Made by a program: the position numbers and the translations under genes
The notes under the pieces: model-generated
Seen by the model: the letters and a program-made list of their open reading frames with translations, nothing else
What the model was told of the DNA's origin: nothing
Database searches by the model: none
NCBI RefSeq assembly: GCF_000960765.1
Contig: NZ_JYNH01000032.1
Location: forward strand, 1-37,054
Length of the DNA stretch: 37,054 bases
Reading direction: 5' to 3'
Source: Desulfosporosinus sp. I2
Lineage (GTDB): Bacteria > Bacillota > Desulfitobacteriia > Desulfitobacteriales > Desulfitobacteriaceae
Shown here: piece after piece, positions 16,421 to 24,959 of the stretch
Numbering within the stretch: the first letter of the stretch is position 1
How the letters are laid out: each line of letters opens with the position of its first letter

Positions 16421-19042
16421 TCAAGAAGGTTCAACAACCTCAATCGTTTGCTCAACTTCAACTTCCGCTTCCACTTCAACTGGATTAGCTATTTCTATCC
16501 TCGAATAGATCTCTATATCTTGATTCACTGCTTCAAAAGATATTACCAAGGAGTAAGGCACCGATGCCTCCACATCTTTAGCCCAACCCGCATGACCTAT
16601 GACCGCTATGCAAAATCCTTCCGCAAGTTCATGGGATTTGATAATCACCCAGTCTTTCTGAACCGTTCCGTTGTTACGGCTCACCCCTTTGATTCCCCAA
16701 TCGCTCCTCTCGCGGATTGCCCATGGGATAGCACCTGAACTGGTAGACCCCACAGATTCATTTTCATGATCTGCATGCTCACCATTCGCAAGTTCGATCA
16801 TTCTCCCAGCAAATATTTCGCTGGGTTCATTTAGTTTGCTACTCTGCCATTCCAACCAGGTGGACAGATACCTTTGTCTCGTCCTTCTCGTTCGCCGAGG
16901 CTGAGCCTTGTAAGAAAGTGTCACTTCAACCTGAATATCAAAGGCATCCGCCGGACTGCGCAGGTCTTCGGGAATTTTCACTTCATAAATATGTACTTGT
17001 CCCGCCCGAATAAAGACCTCACCGGTAGTAACGAGAGTAATTCGGTGCATAGAGTTACCTGTTGCCCGGTTAAGGTCCGGTATGCCGTACCCAATATGTT
17101 TAATTACCTGAGATTTATCCGGATGAGAGCTTGTCCACGCTGGCCAGCGTGCCGACTGAATTAATAGCGCCCGGTAAAGAAGCGCCGGTTCTTGCGGTAG
17201 AATCGACTGGATAGCGGCAACAATGTTTGAAATTTTAGGGGCAGCAAACGATGTTCCTACATTGTCATTACCAAATAAGGGCCCACCGTGTAAAGTAGAG
17301 CGAACAAGCTGAGGAGCAGTTTCCGGCAAAATCTTAATATTTGGAGGGTGTCCAGTATCATAAACAAAATCACCGCCATACTCAACAACTTCCGGTTTTA
17401 TTACATCCCAGATGCCCGGACCAGTACGGGAAAAAGAGGACGGTTCAGAAAAGCCGGCAAAGGAATTTTCGCTCCCAGAAGAGGAATTTATGGCAATTGA
17501 TCCGACGGTAATAGCCTGGAGACTTTGGGCTGGATTGGCAATTCGTGTCCATGGTTGATATAAATAGTTCGGGTATTCTTGACCACTGAAGATATATTCC
17601 CGTATCCCCGGCTTACTTACATCTCCGTATTTTGGGACATTACCAGCAGAAAGAATAAAAAGCAGGTCATTTTCCCAAGTTAGTTGATCTATTGATGCAG
17701 CCCAAGCACTCATATGTACCAATCGGCAAGGACTTGTGGAATTGATAGAATGGTTAAAGACCTTTGTGTAAGCTGGTCCTCTATGAAAATGCTCAGTAAT
17801 CTCTTTCAAAACCTTGGGTGGAAAAAGGTTTATAGGCATTTTGTTGTCTTCATTTAGAACTCGTGCATTCTGTAACCAGCACGTTTGTTTATACGTTGAA
17901 CTGTAAGGGATATCTCTTGGATACAACACCGCTCCGGCAACCCGTGTTCCATGTCCACCCTGATGAACATAGTCAGCAACATCTGTAACTGTATTAATCC
18001 AGCTTCTTGATTCACGTTGCTCTACGGCATCTTTAAGTAATGGGTGGCGCTCCTGAATCCCACTATCAATAACGCACACCCTCGGCGCATCCATATCGGG
18101 AGCTTCTAACACGAGCGGCTCTGAGTCTTCCTCAGTAGTGGCAGCTAACTCGCTATTCGCAAATTCAATCTCATCTACCTCTGCCACATCAAACAAGTAA
18201 GGGAAATTAAGTACAAAGTCCCGCAATCCCTTCCCATTTATACGGATCCGGCAGGTAAAACTATCCGGAAGTTGGCTGGCTGAATCTATTGTTCCTTCTA
18301 TCATTGATGAAAGTATCTCGCCGTCATAGACTTCAACTAATCTCGTTAAAGCCAAGAATCTTTCATCAGATAAATCATCCCATAGTTCGTAGATTTCATC
18401 GCGTTTTCTCTGCCATCTGCCAACAGCGTCATTGTAGCGTTCCTCTGTTGCGTATCCTGCCCTGCGTTTGATCGGATGTACGGGAATTTGGAGAATTCCT
18501 AAACAGGCTATCCCTACATCAACTACAAACTGGTCATCATCTCGGATGCTCGGCCAAGCGCTCAACAATGCTGGAGATAGAATATGCTCAGTCCTCCAAG
18601 ATTTACCACTGACAATTTCCCATAAAGCAGCTACGTTATCATGACCACTGATAGCAAACAATTCGATTTTAGCGGCCAAATCACTTATCGAAGTATCCGC
18701 AGAAGCGCCAATAATAAAGCCGTCCTCAAGTTCGCCTATAAGTTCGATACCGAAGGTCTTTAAACTCTCAATCAACTCCGAACCAGGATCAATTCTCAAG
18801 AATAACGGAATAGCCCCCGGCATCTCCGGATAACCTTCGTTACTCCGATTTATCTCGGTCTCATGCCATTCATTCCGTATCGTGCCAACAGAAGTACGCA
18901 AAGCTTGGGCATGTATTCCCCTGTTCGTTTTGTTTGCAGTTGTAATTGGGTTAACTCCCCTAGGACCTGGAGGACGTTTCTTTTTCGAGGCATCTCTAAC
19001 AAGTTTGAGATAAATATGTGGAAAGGGATTAACATTACTCAC
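16421..19042 (-). CDS. ietS: Subtilisin-like serine protease of the IetAS defence pair
   Basis: An 873-aa S8 peptidase with the complete catalytic set: D326 (VCVIDSG), H364 (GGHGTRVAG), oxyanion N468 (LSAGN) and S598 (GTSFAAP). A long N-terminal region (about 1-300) and a beta-rich C-terminal region (about 670-873) flank the protease. There is no signal peptide, so it is cytoplasmic. The GTG start at 19042 overlaps the ATPase gene by 8 nt, with GGGGGA 7 nt upstream. The subtilase/AAA pair is the IetAS system, first known from plasmid stability and later listed as an anti-phage system. The tail is acidic and repetitive (VEVEAEVEVEQTIEVVE). Confidence 0.9.
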   Translation of the reverse strand: MSNVNPFPHIYLKLVRDASKKKRPPGPRGVNPITTANKTNRGIHAQALRTSVGTIRNEWHETEINRSNEGYPEMPGAIPLFLRIDPGSELIESLKTFGIELIGELEDGFIIGASADTSISDLAAKIELFAISGHDNVAALWEIVSGKSWRTEHILSPALLSAWPSIRDDDQFVVDVGIACLGILQIPVHPIKRRAGYATEERYNDAVGRWQRKRDEIYELWDDLSDERFLALTRLVEVYDGEILSSMIEGTIDSASQLPDSFTCRIRINGKGLRDFVLNFPYLFDVAEVDEIEFANSELAATTEEDSEPLVLEAPDMDAPRVCVIDSGIQERHPLLKDAVEQRESRSWINTVTDVADYVHQGGHGTRVAGAVLYPRDIPYSSTYKQTCWLQNARVLNEDNKMPINLFPPKVLKEITEHFHRGPAYTKVFNHSINSTSPCRLVHMSAWAASIDQLTWENDLLFILSAGNVPKYGDVSKPGIREYIFSGQEYPNYLYQPWTRIANPAQSLQAITVGSIAINSSSGSENSFAGFSEPSSFSRTGPGIWDVIKPEVVEYGGDFVYDTGHPPNIKILPETAPQLVRSTLHGGPLFGNDNVGTSFAAPKISNIVAAIQSILPQEPALLYRALLIQSARWPAWTSSHPDKSQVIKHIGYGIPDLNRATGNSMHRITLVTTGEVFIRAGQVHIYEVKIPEDLRSPADAFDIQVEVTLSYKAQPRRTRRTRQRYLSTWLEWQSSKLNEPSEIFAGRMIELANGEHADHENESVGSTSSGAIPWAIRERSDWGIKGVSRNNGTVQKDWVIIKSHELAEGFCIAVIGHAGWAKDVEASVPYSLVISFEAVNQDIEIYSRIEIANPVEVEAEVEVEQTIEVVEPS

Positions 19043-20030
19043 TAATACGTCCCCCGCTCTCCATTAGGGCTTCTAGGAGAACTTCTTCTGTTAATGTCTC
19101 TTGGCCTTCGAGAACAACTCTTTTGAGAGCGTCTCTGCAACCCCGAACAATTTCTGCTGCTGAATAACCACGACCAGTATCTAAAACCTTCTCCCAATCA
19201 CAAATCACGAAATTAGCAACCGCTAAAGTTGCTTTGATTAGTTTTTCGATCTCGTCTCTACCTGGTTTTGGCACTTCCAATATTTCATCAAACCGGCGCC
19301 AGATCGCCGGATCAAGCTCCGAATCCAGATTAGTGGCACATACCATCAAGCCAGGAGCATCGTAATCATCCAACAATTGCAAGAAACTATTGACGATTCG
19401 TTTGATCTCACCAACCTCTTGAGTTGCCATGCGAGACTTGGCAATCGAATCGCATTCATCAATAAACAAGAGGCATGGTGACTGACCAGCAGTCTCAAAT
19501 ATTGAACGTAGGTTAGCCGCGGTTTCTCCTAAATAGGAAGATACCATAGAATCGAAGCGAACCTTAATAAATTCTAATCCTGTGTTCCAAGCTAAACGTT
19601 GAGCACCTAGGGTTTTACCACAACCTGGTGGACCATAGAGCAGTATTTTTTTGCGTGGCAAAAGACCGAAGAGAGCAAGTCTTTCCCGGGCAGCATATTC
19701 TCTTTCAATGCGTAGAAAACGTTCTTCCACAGCTTGTGGGAGAATCATTAAGTGTTCTAAGCGATCGTTCTGCACATGGGTAATTAAGGGTAACTCATAT
19801 CGTCTACTTCTAGGTAAAACACTTAAGCTAGAGGGTTTTCCTTCAGCCAGAGGTAACGGGTTATGGCTAGACGAAGCCTTTTCTTTTAAGAGACTGCTCA
19901 ATTCTTTGGCTAATTCACCGTGACCTTTTTTGAATTCGTCCTCAACAATTACCTTGGCCATCTTTTGTAGCTCCTCTGGCTTACCGTCGGAAATTGCCCT
20001 AAACAGCCTCTTCATTAATACAGCATTCAT
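19035..20030 (-). CDS. ietA: AAA ATPase of the IetAS defence pair
   Basis: A 331-aa classic AAA protein: Walker A GPPGCGKT (133-140), Walker B LLFIDECD (D191/E192), sensor-1 CATN (N234) and arginine finger region WRRFDE (245-246). The N-terminal 100 residues form a helical adaptor. ATG 20030 has GGGAGG 7 nt upstream. Its 3' end overlaps ietS. In this family the ATPase is thought to control or feed the partner subtilase. It is a complete gene with no damage seen. Confidence 0.9.
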   Translation of the reverse strand: MNAVLMKRLFRAISDGKPEELQKMAKVIVEDEFKKGHGELAKELSSLLKEKASSSHNPLPLAEGKPSSLSVLPRSRRYELPLITHVQNDRLEHLMILPQAVEERFLRIEREYAARERLALFGLLPRKKILLYGPPGCGKTLGAQRLAWNTGLEFIKVRFDSMVSSYLGETAANLRSIFETAGQSPCLLFIDECDSIAKSRMATQEVGEIKRIVNSFLQLLDDYDAPGLMVCATNLDSELDPAIWRRFDEILEVPKPGRDEIEKLIKATLAVANFVICDWEKVLDTGRGYSAAEIVRGCRDALKRVVLEGQETLTEEVLLEALMESGGRISE

Positions 20031-20191
20031 CCCTACACCTCCCTTTGCCTATGAATAAACTAATCAAGGTTAATAATCTCAAAAAGAAACCTCTCTCCAT
20101 TTATTATACAATAATTTACTCATAAGAGATTCAACTACTTAACCATTTTCCATATTAATTATAAAATATGCTCAAACTTCCTTCCGCTTCC

Positions 20192-20380
20192 TTATTTTTT
20201 ACCCAACCGCCCCAATCTGATCAGCGTGTCTGCGAGGCTCCCTTTTCCCTTAGTGAGGCACTGACTAATCTCCCCTAACTCTTTCATCATGAGGTTCATA
20301 CGATAAAGCATTGTTGCTTGACTTTGAGTTCCAATGTCAAAGCCATTCTTCTGATGAAATCTCTTCACTGCCTCAATCAT
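20192..20380 (-). pseudogene. Truncated MazG-like pyrophosphohydrolase
   Basis: A 62-aa frame beginning MIEAVKRFHQKNGFDIGT, then MLYRMNLMMKELGEISQCLT, matching the N-terminal half of MazG-like NTP pyrophosphohydrolases (the MEELGE-type helix). The second metal-binding helix is missing; the frame ends RLGRLGKK. No Shine-Dalgarno is visible. It lies 13 nt after the DUF429 gene. Confidence 0.6.
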
Positions 20381-20393
20381 TTACTATAAATCA

Positions 20394-21173
20394 CTATCGT
20401 GTTTTGGATTCAACCGGGACATGTACTATAAACCCTTCGATTACTGGCAATACAATAAAACCCTTCTGATCATCACCGAACACTTTCCCATCATTTTTCG
20501 CGAGCCAGTTAGCTGCATAGGCACATAAAAAGGCATCCAGCTTGTCCTCCAGGTTCTTAAACCCTTTCTTGGACATAGCCTGAATACCCAATGAATCATT
20601 AAAGAAATCAGTAGCATTATGAACAGGAGGATCGAAGTCGCTCAACCGTTTAAAAAGGTCTACCATCCGACCCAGCTCTGATTTTGTTACTCCGAATTCA
20701 ATCTTACTTTTGGTTTTATATTTAATTGGGAACGCATCAGGGAAAAGACCTAGAGTTATGCCCGTAGGGAAGGTTTCCATAATGACATGTTTTTTATTGC
20801 GTGGGTCACCGGTGAGCGAAAAAGCTGGCATCCTATTTCTAATAGCTCTTACGACTTCTTCTCCTCGAACAATACCGTAGTGTTTTAACATAAAACTTCT
20901 ACTGCACGTGTAAAGAGACAGATTTTTGCCATGAATTTTCGCTCTCATAAGAGCTCCATCACAGTATCTAGAACCTGTTTCGTTATTCACTATTAATGGC
21001 GCATCAATCGCAACGATTGCCCCATCCTGGGCATACTCTTCAACGATTGAAGCGATCATCTCATCGGTGAACACTTGGGATTTACAATATACTATTTTGC
21101 CAAAGTCATCGATAATACAAATCCCAGATTCTTTGCTATAGGTCCACGCTAAGTCAATTCCAATATAATGCAT
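20394..21173 (-). CDS. DUF429 family protein (RNase H-like fold)
   Basis: A 259-aa protein opening MHYIGIDLAWTYSKESG, with AIVAIDAPLIV (about 52-62), ETFPTG and DKLDAFLCAYAANW, the conserved blocks of DUF429. Acidic residues in the first strand (D7) and in AIDAP match an RNase H-like nuclease fold, but the activity of the family is not established. ATG 21173 has GGAGG 7 nt upstream. Its upstream region is the second copy of the 248-bp repeat, which may supply its promoter. Confidence 0.85.
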   Translation of the reverse strand: MHYIGIDLAWTYSKESGICIIDDFGKIVYCKSQVFTDEMIASIVEEYAQDGAIVAIDAPLIVNNETGSRYCDGALMRAKIHGKNLSLYTCSRSFMLKHYGIVRGEEVVRAIRNRMPAFSLTGDPRNKKHVIMETFPTGITLGLFPDAFPIKYKTKSKIEFGVTKSELGRMVDLFKRLSDFDPPVHNATDFFNDSLGIQAMSKKGFKNLEDKLDAFLCAYAANWLAKNDGKVFGDDQKGFIVLPVIEGFIVHVPVESKTR

Positions 21174-21219
21174 TGATTAACCTCCGATAGCGCTTGGCTT
21201 TTCCTTGCGGAAACCCTGT

Positions 21220-21467
21220 TAATAAACCCAAATTCTTCATTATTTTGTAAAACCCTGCCAACAACTGTTTCTTTTTACAATATTCTTTAAATTACACACT
21301 ATTAGCAAGGACTCCCTGCTTGATAGTCTTTCTTGCATAGCATTTACTGCGTTTATCATAGCACTCAGCTTAGACATTACTATGTTAATCAGAACAACAA
21401 AAGGAGCAAAGTCTAAGGTTCACTTAGTTCCGCTCCCTGTATTGGTTATACGCTCAAATGACACGTT
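21220..21467. repeat. 248-bp dispersed repeat, copy 2
   Basis: It matches 14485-14731. Here it carries the same ATG AAG AAT TTG GGT start of a MazG-like gene, but after seven codons it passes straight into the DUF429 upstream sequence. Its other end truncates the HEPN gene. Confidence 0.75.
21403..21436 (+). terminator. Hairpin in repeat copy 2
   Basis: GGAGCAAAGTCTAAG - GTTCA - CTTAGTTCCGCTCC keeps the stem-loop of copy 1 with several changed pairs. It would also terminate the truncated HEPN transcript. Confidence 0.5.
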
Positions 21468-21581
21468 ATTTTCATAGAAGGCTTCAGCATCTGTACAATC
21501 TGCTGCATAAAGTATGATTTTCTCGCTACATTCAAGTATGTTGAGTAGATACATGAGGTCGTTCTTAATGCCCGGTAACAT
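21420..21581 (-). pseudogene. Truncated HEPN (DUF86) toxin
   Basis: A 53-aa frame starting ATG 21579-21581, MLPGIKNDLMYLLNILECSE, matching the N-terminal helix of HEPN/HepT-like toxins that pair with MNT antitoxins. It overlaps the MNT gene by 17 nt, as intact pairs do. After AEAFYENN the frame enters the repeat and stops. The catalytic RxxxxxH motif near the usual C-terminus is absent, so it cannot be an active RNase. Confidence 0.7.
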
Positions 21582-21945
21582 AGATAATCTCCTTTCTTGC
21601 TCTATGCAGCACAATGGGATTGGCATATCTGGCAATGACAATATCTATGCGTTTATTTGTAAGCTTATTGAGCTCAGCTCTGAATACCGACAATGAACGG
21701 TAATCTACATTGTCTTCAATGAGGATATCAATGTCATTAGACACTTCTCCTCTTGCAGTAGAGCCAAATACCCCCAATTTACTTAGCCTAAATTTCTTAA
21801 ATAGATCGTTTCGAACCATAATGTCTTCCAACTCAGATATCTGATTATTTTGCCCAAGCATCCTAATCATCACCCTCTCACCATTTATCTGAAGTTCATA
21901 AAGTGACCAAATAGACAGGTCTTCTCTAAGACTTCTTTTGTTCAA
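21565..21945 (-). CDS. MNT-domain nucleotidyltransferase antitoxin
   Basis: A minimal nucleotidyltransferase with GVFGSTARGEVSNDIDIL (GS...RG...D.D active site) and the RIDIVIA strand giving the third acidic position. In HEPN-MNT systems the MNT protein AMPylates or sequesters its HEPN partner. The start is uncertain: ATG 21945 gives 126 aa, but ATG 21867 or 21861, just after AGAGG, gives the length usual for the family. The toxin partner downstream is truncated, so this is now an orphan antitoxin. A broken paralogue lies at 16080-16265. Confidence 0.85.
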   Translation of the reverse strand: MNKRSLREDLSIWSLYELQINGERVMIRMLGQNNQISELEDIMVRNDLFKKFRLSKLGVFGSTARGEVSNDIDILIEDNVDYRSLSVFRAELNKLTNKRIDIVIARYANPIVLHRARKEIIYVTGH

Positions 21946-22062
21946 TGCCTATAGTTATTTGATGAATTTATCTCTCAGCCCAGTAGCTTGCCATCTCCAA
22001 TTATTGGCATTCTTAGCATAGCATGCTGAGGATTAATTCTCAAGCCTTTCCCCCAGGGCACC

Positions 22063-22710
22063 TCATCCTATAAATTCTAATAGGGCATCTTTGTCTAATA
22101 TAATAATCTTCTTATATTTAGTATCAATCCATCCATGCTGCGAAAATTTGATTAAAACCCTACTTACAGTAACTCTACTTACCCCAACAGCTTTTCCTAT
22201 ATCTTCATGTGTACAATTAATAGAACGATTAGTTTCTAAATTGATACTAAACAGATATTGGGCAATTCTCTTTTCTGCTGATAAAAATGAGATGTTGTCT
22301 ATTTCATTTGATAACATCCTTACTTTTTGTGATAAAAGCTCTATGAGATTCAAAGCGAGGAAGGGGCTTTTTTGAAAATACAACATAATATCAGCTTTAT
22401 CAATTATGATAATATCTGAATCCAACAGAGTTTTTGCTGATGACATTCTTGGAAAACCATCAAAAAAAGATGCTTCTCCGAAAATCGTCTCCTTTTTATG
22501 AGTTATGAGAGTTTTTTCTAAGCCATCTAAGGAATTTACATAAATTCGAACTTGCCCACTTTTCAAGTAATAAAAACTTTTAGCGATTTCTCCTTGCCGA
22601 TAGATGATTTGATTTTTCTTAAACGTCTGAGCTGGTTTTGTTTTAAAGGTCTCAAACAATTCGGTTGGTATATCTTTTTTATGGGTTGAAAATAAATTCC
22701 ACTCATTCAA
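22063..22710 (-). CDS. Crp/Fnr-family transcriptional regulator
   Basis: A 215-aa protein with an N-terminal cyclic-nucleotide-like beta barrel (about 30-120: IYRQGEIAKSFYYLKSGQVR) and a C-terminal winged helix with recognition helix VGVSRVTVSRVLIKF. The start is taken as TTG 22710, 8 nt after AGGAGG; the GTG at 22719 overlaps the SD itself. No cluster-binding cysteine set of Fnr type is seen, so the effector is unknown; CprK-like regulators bind other small molecules with this fold. It is divergent from the hydro-lyase operon with a Crp-like palindrome between, so it probably activates that operon. Confidence 0.88.
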   Translation of the reverse strand: MNEWNLFSTHKKDIPTELFETFKTKPAQTFKKNQIIYRQGEIAKSFYYLKSGQVRIYVNSLDGLEKTLITHKKETIFGEASFFDGFPRMSSAKTLLDSDIIIIDKADIMLYFQKSPFLALNLIELLSQKVRMLSNEIDNISFLSAEKRIAQYLFSINLETNRSINCTHEDIGKAVGVSRVTVSRVLIKFSQHGWIDTKYKKIIILDKDALLEFIG

Positions 22711-22740
22711 GAAAAACACCTCCTTTCCTTATTTTCAAAT

Positions 22741-22783
22741 TGTATCACATGTAACATTCTTATTTGAAGTTCCATGTCATAAT
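22741..22783 (+). promoter_or_regulatory. Crp-like palindrome and -10 of the hydro-lyase promoter
   Basis: TGTATCACATGTAACA (22741-22756) has TGT-N10-ACA symmetry. A possible -10 CATAAT lies at 22778-22783, which would put the start near 22790 and the palindrome centre at about -41.5, the class II activator position. No good -35 is present, which fits activator dependence. Confidence 0.6.
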
Positions 22784-22930
22784 AAGTAAAACCTTATATG
22801 GAGGTGGCTTAGTTGAAATGGAATGATAAGCCCGATTACTAGCCATTTATCCTACGAGATTTATGGGGTAGAAGGTTTACACGTTAAACACGGATTTGTG
22901 ATTAAGGAAGAAAAATGCAAGGAGACGAAA

Positions 22931-24217
22931 ATGGGAAAAACAATAGCTGAGAAAATATTTGATACCCACAGGGTAAATATGCCGTTTCCTGATACGCATG
23001 TTTTAAAATTGGACAGGGTTTTCTGCCACGAAATTACCACACCCATTGCCATCACGGATCTTATGGCCAGGGGAATGGACAGAGTCTTTGATCCCACGAA
23101 AATTAAGGCTGTCATAGATCACGTAACGCCTGCCAAAGATTCTAAAACAGCTGAACAGGGAAAGATACTACGGGACTGGGCTAGAAGGCAGGGCATTAAA
23201 GACTTTTTTGACATCGGAAGAAATGGTGTTTGTCATGCGATCTTCCCTGAAAAAGGATTCGTAAGACCGGGTTATACGGTTATCATGGGGGATTCGCACA
23301 CCTGTACTCATGGAGCGTTTGGAGCTTTTGCCGCAGGTGTCGGAACGACTGACCTGGAAGTAGGTATCCTTAAGGGTGTATGTGCCTTCCACTTTCCGAA
23401 AACAATTAAATTTGTGCTCAATGGCACCTTAAAACCGGGCGTTTATGCCAAAGACCTGATCCTCTTCATTATTAAAGAACTGACGGTAAACGGTGCAACG
23501 AACATGGTCATAGAATTTACAGGACCGGTTGTTGATGCCATGTCGATGGAATCACGTATGACCTTGTGCAATATGGCAATTGAAGCCGGAGGAACTTGTG
23601 GGATCTGCTACCCGGATATGACAACCGTCGAATATCTATGGGACTTCATTAAAGATGAATTTAGCACAAAGGAAGACGCTTTGAAAGAATACTCAAACTG
23701 GATTTCGGATGCGGATGCTTCCTATGAAAAAGTCTACGAATATGATGTTACGAATTTAGAACCTATGGTTACGTTTGGGTTCAAACCGGACCAAGTAAAA
23801 ACAGTCCATGAAATGTCCGGTACAAAAATCGATCAGGTTTATATAGGGAGTTGTACCAATGGTCGTATAGAAGATCTGAGAATAGCTGCCAGTATCCTTA
23901 AGGATAAAAAAATAAGTGATGATGTGCGTGCCATTGTCAGCCCCGCAACTCCAGATGTTTATTCCATGGCCTTAAAAGAAGGACTGATCGAGATTTTCCA
24001 CAACGCTGGTTTTTGCGTTACAAACCCAACCTGTGGCGCTTGTCTGGGCATGAGTAATGGGGTTCTTGCAAATGGCGAAGCCTGTGCGTCTACAACAAAC
24101 CGCAATTTTAACGGCAGAATGGGTAAGGGCGGTACAGTTCATCTGATGAGTCCTGCTACTGCTGCAGCGTCAGCCATTGAAGGTAAAATAACAAATTCTA
24201 AAGTTTATCAAGCGTAA
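22931..24217 (+). CDS. Aconitase-superfamily hydro-lyase, large subunit (LeuC type)
   Basis: A 428-aa protein with the 4Fe-4S ligands in IGSCTNGR and in PTCGACLGMSNG, and the GDSHTCTHGAFGAF signature. The length fits the two-subunit LeuC/homoaconitase/dimethylmalate dehydratase group. ATG 22931 is chosen for AAGGAGA just upstream; the longer frame lacks an SD. The small subunit follows after 15 nt. No leuA or leuB is nearby and the operon faces a Crp/Fnr regulator, so a catabolic substrate such as a substituted malate is as likely as isopropylmalate. The enzyme would isomerise or dehydrate a hydroxyacid in the cytoplasm. Confidence 0.88.
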   Translation: MGKTIAEKIFDTHRVNMPFPDTHVLKLDRVFCHEITTPIAITDLMARGMDRVFDPTKIKAVIDHVTPAKDSKTAEQGKILRDWARRQGIKDFFDIGRNGVCHAIFPEKGFVRPGYTVIMGDSHTCTHGAFGAFAAGVGTTDLEVGILKGVCAFHFPKTIKFVLNGTLKPGVYAKDLILFIIKELTVNGATNMVIEFTGPVVDAMSMESRMTLCNMAIEAGGTCGICYPDMTTVEYLWDFIKDEFSTKEDALKEYSNWISDADASYEKVYEYDVTNLEPMVTFGFKPDQVKTVHEMSGTKIDQVYIGSCTNGRIEDLRIAASILKDKKISDDVRAIVSPATPDVYSMALKEGLIEIFHNAGFCVTNPTCGACLGMSNGVLANGEACASTTNRNFNGRMGKGGTVHLMSPATAAASAIEGKITNSKVYQA

Positions 24218-24232
24218 GTATCGGAGGGGAAA

Positions 24233-24757
24233 ATGAAAGAATTTAGCGGAAAAGTCTTATTCTTAGATAGAAGTGATATCAATACCGATGAAATCATTCC
24301 AGCCAAGTATCTTACTGAAATCACTAAAGAGGCCTTGAAACCTAATTTATTGGAGGATTTGACTCTTACCGGATTTAACGCCAAAGAAGATATTAAGGAC
24401 AAAGCTGTGCTTGTAACACGAGCCAATTTTGGTTGTGGTTCTTCCAGAGAGCATGCTCCATGGGCCTTAGAAGTCAATGGGATCAATGTCGTGATTGCTG
24501 AAAGTTTTGCCAGAATATTTAGGCAGAATATGTATAACTGCGGCATGTTTGCAATCGAATTACCAAAGGATACGATCGAATATCTTTTTGAGAACTACGC
24601 GGGGAAAGACACTTCAATAACAATTGACATTGCTAAAGATAAGATTATTGTAACTTCATCCGATAAATCAGAAGAAATTGATTTCAAAGTCGGCGAGTTT
24701 GACAAGACACTTGTTAAAGAAGGCGGCTGGGTTGGTTACGCTGATAAAAACTATTGA
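24233..24757 (+). CDS. Aconitase-superfamily hydro-lyase, small subunit (LeuD type)
   Basis: A 174-aa swivel-domain subunit with DRSDINTDEIIPAKYLTEI and the substrate-binding loop NFGCGSSREHAPWAL, then ESFARIFRQNMYNCG. The loop between the YLT and GCGSSREH motifs, which sets substrate preference in this family, does not by itself identify the substrate. GGAGGGG lies 3-4 nt before the ATG. It is followed by a strong terminator. It acts as a heterodimer with the preceding large subunit. Confidence 0.88.
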   Translation: MKEFSGKVLFLDRSDINTDEIIPAKYLTEITKEALKPNLLEDLTLTGFNAKEDIKDKAVLVTRANFGCGSSREHAPWALEVNGINVVIAESFARIFRQNMYNCGMFAIELPKDTIEYLFENYAGKDTSITIDIAKDKIIVTSSDKSEEIDFKVGEFDKTLVKEGGWVGYADKNY

Positions 24758-24762
24758 TTCTT

Positions 24763-24806
24763 AATAAGATAGGCACAGCTTTATTTTTTGCTGTGCCTAT
24801 CTTATT
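24763..24806 (+). terminator. Terminator of the hydro-lyase operon
   Basis: A perfect 17-bp inverted repeat (AATAAGATAGGCACAGC and its complement) around a TTATTTTTTT loop, 6 nt after the stop codon. The symmetric sequence, with A-rich and T-rich flanks, could also terminate on the minus strand. Confidence 0.85.
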
Positions 24807-24807
24807 G

Positions 24808-24915
24808 TCAACTCACCCGGACACTCAATTCTAATTCTACTGCCATCACATCGTCTGTCACCAAAGCAAAATGTTCGTATAGATTATTTGCCATGAGATA
24901 GTTGTCCTTGGTCAT
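24808..24915 (-). CDS. Possible 35-aa small ORF or gene fragment
   Basis: The minus frame from ATG 24913-24915 reads MTKDNYLMANNLYEHFALVT and ends after 35 codons; GGGAAAGCGAG lies upstream. It may be a small protein or the start of a lost gene. No homologue was recognised. Confidence 0.3.
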   Translation of the reverse strand: MTKDNYLMANNLYEHFALVTDDVMAVELELSVRVS

Positions 24916-24959
24916 ATTAACTCGCTTTCCCTATGATTGCGCGTATGCGCGAACAGTCG

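Noticed and set aside
16294-16738. Frames opposite the 3' end of ietS
   Set aside because: They are shadows of the repetitive acidic tail of the protease.
22823-22930. Longer N-terminus for the hydro-lyase large subunit
   Set aside because: The extra 36 codons lie in the leader after the predicted promoter, lack an SD and do not belong to the family; ATG 22931 has a good SD.
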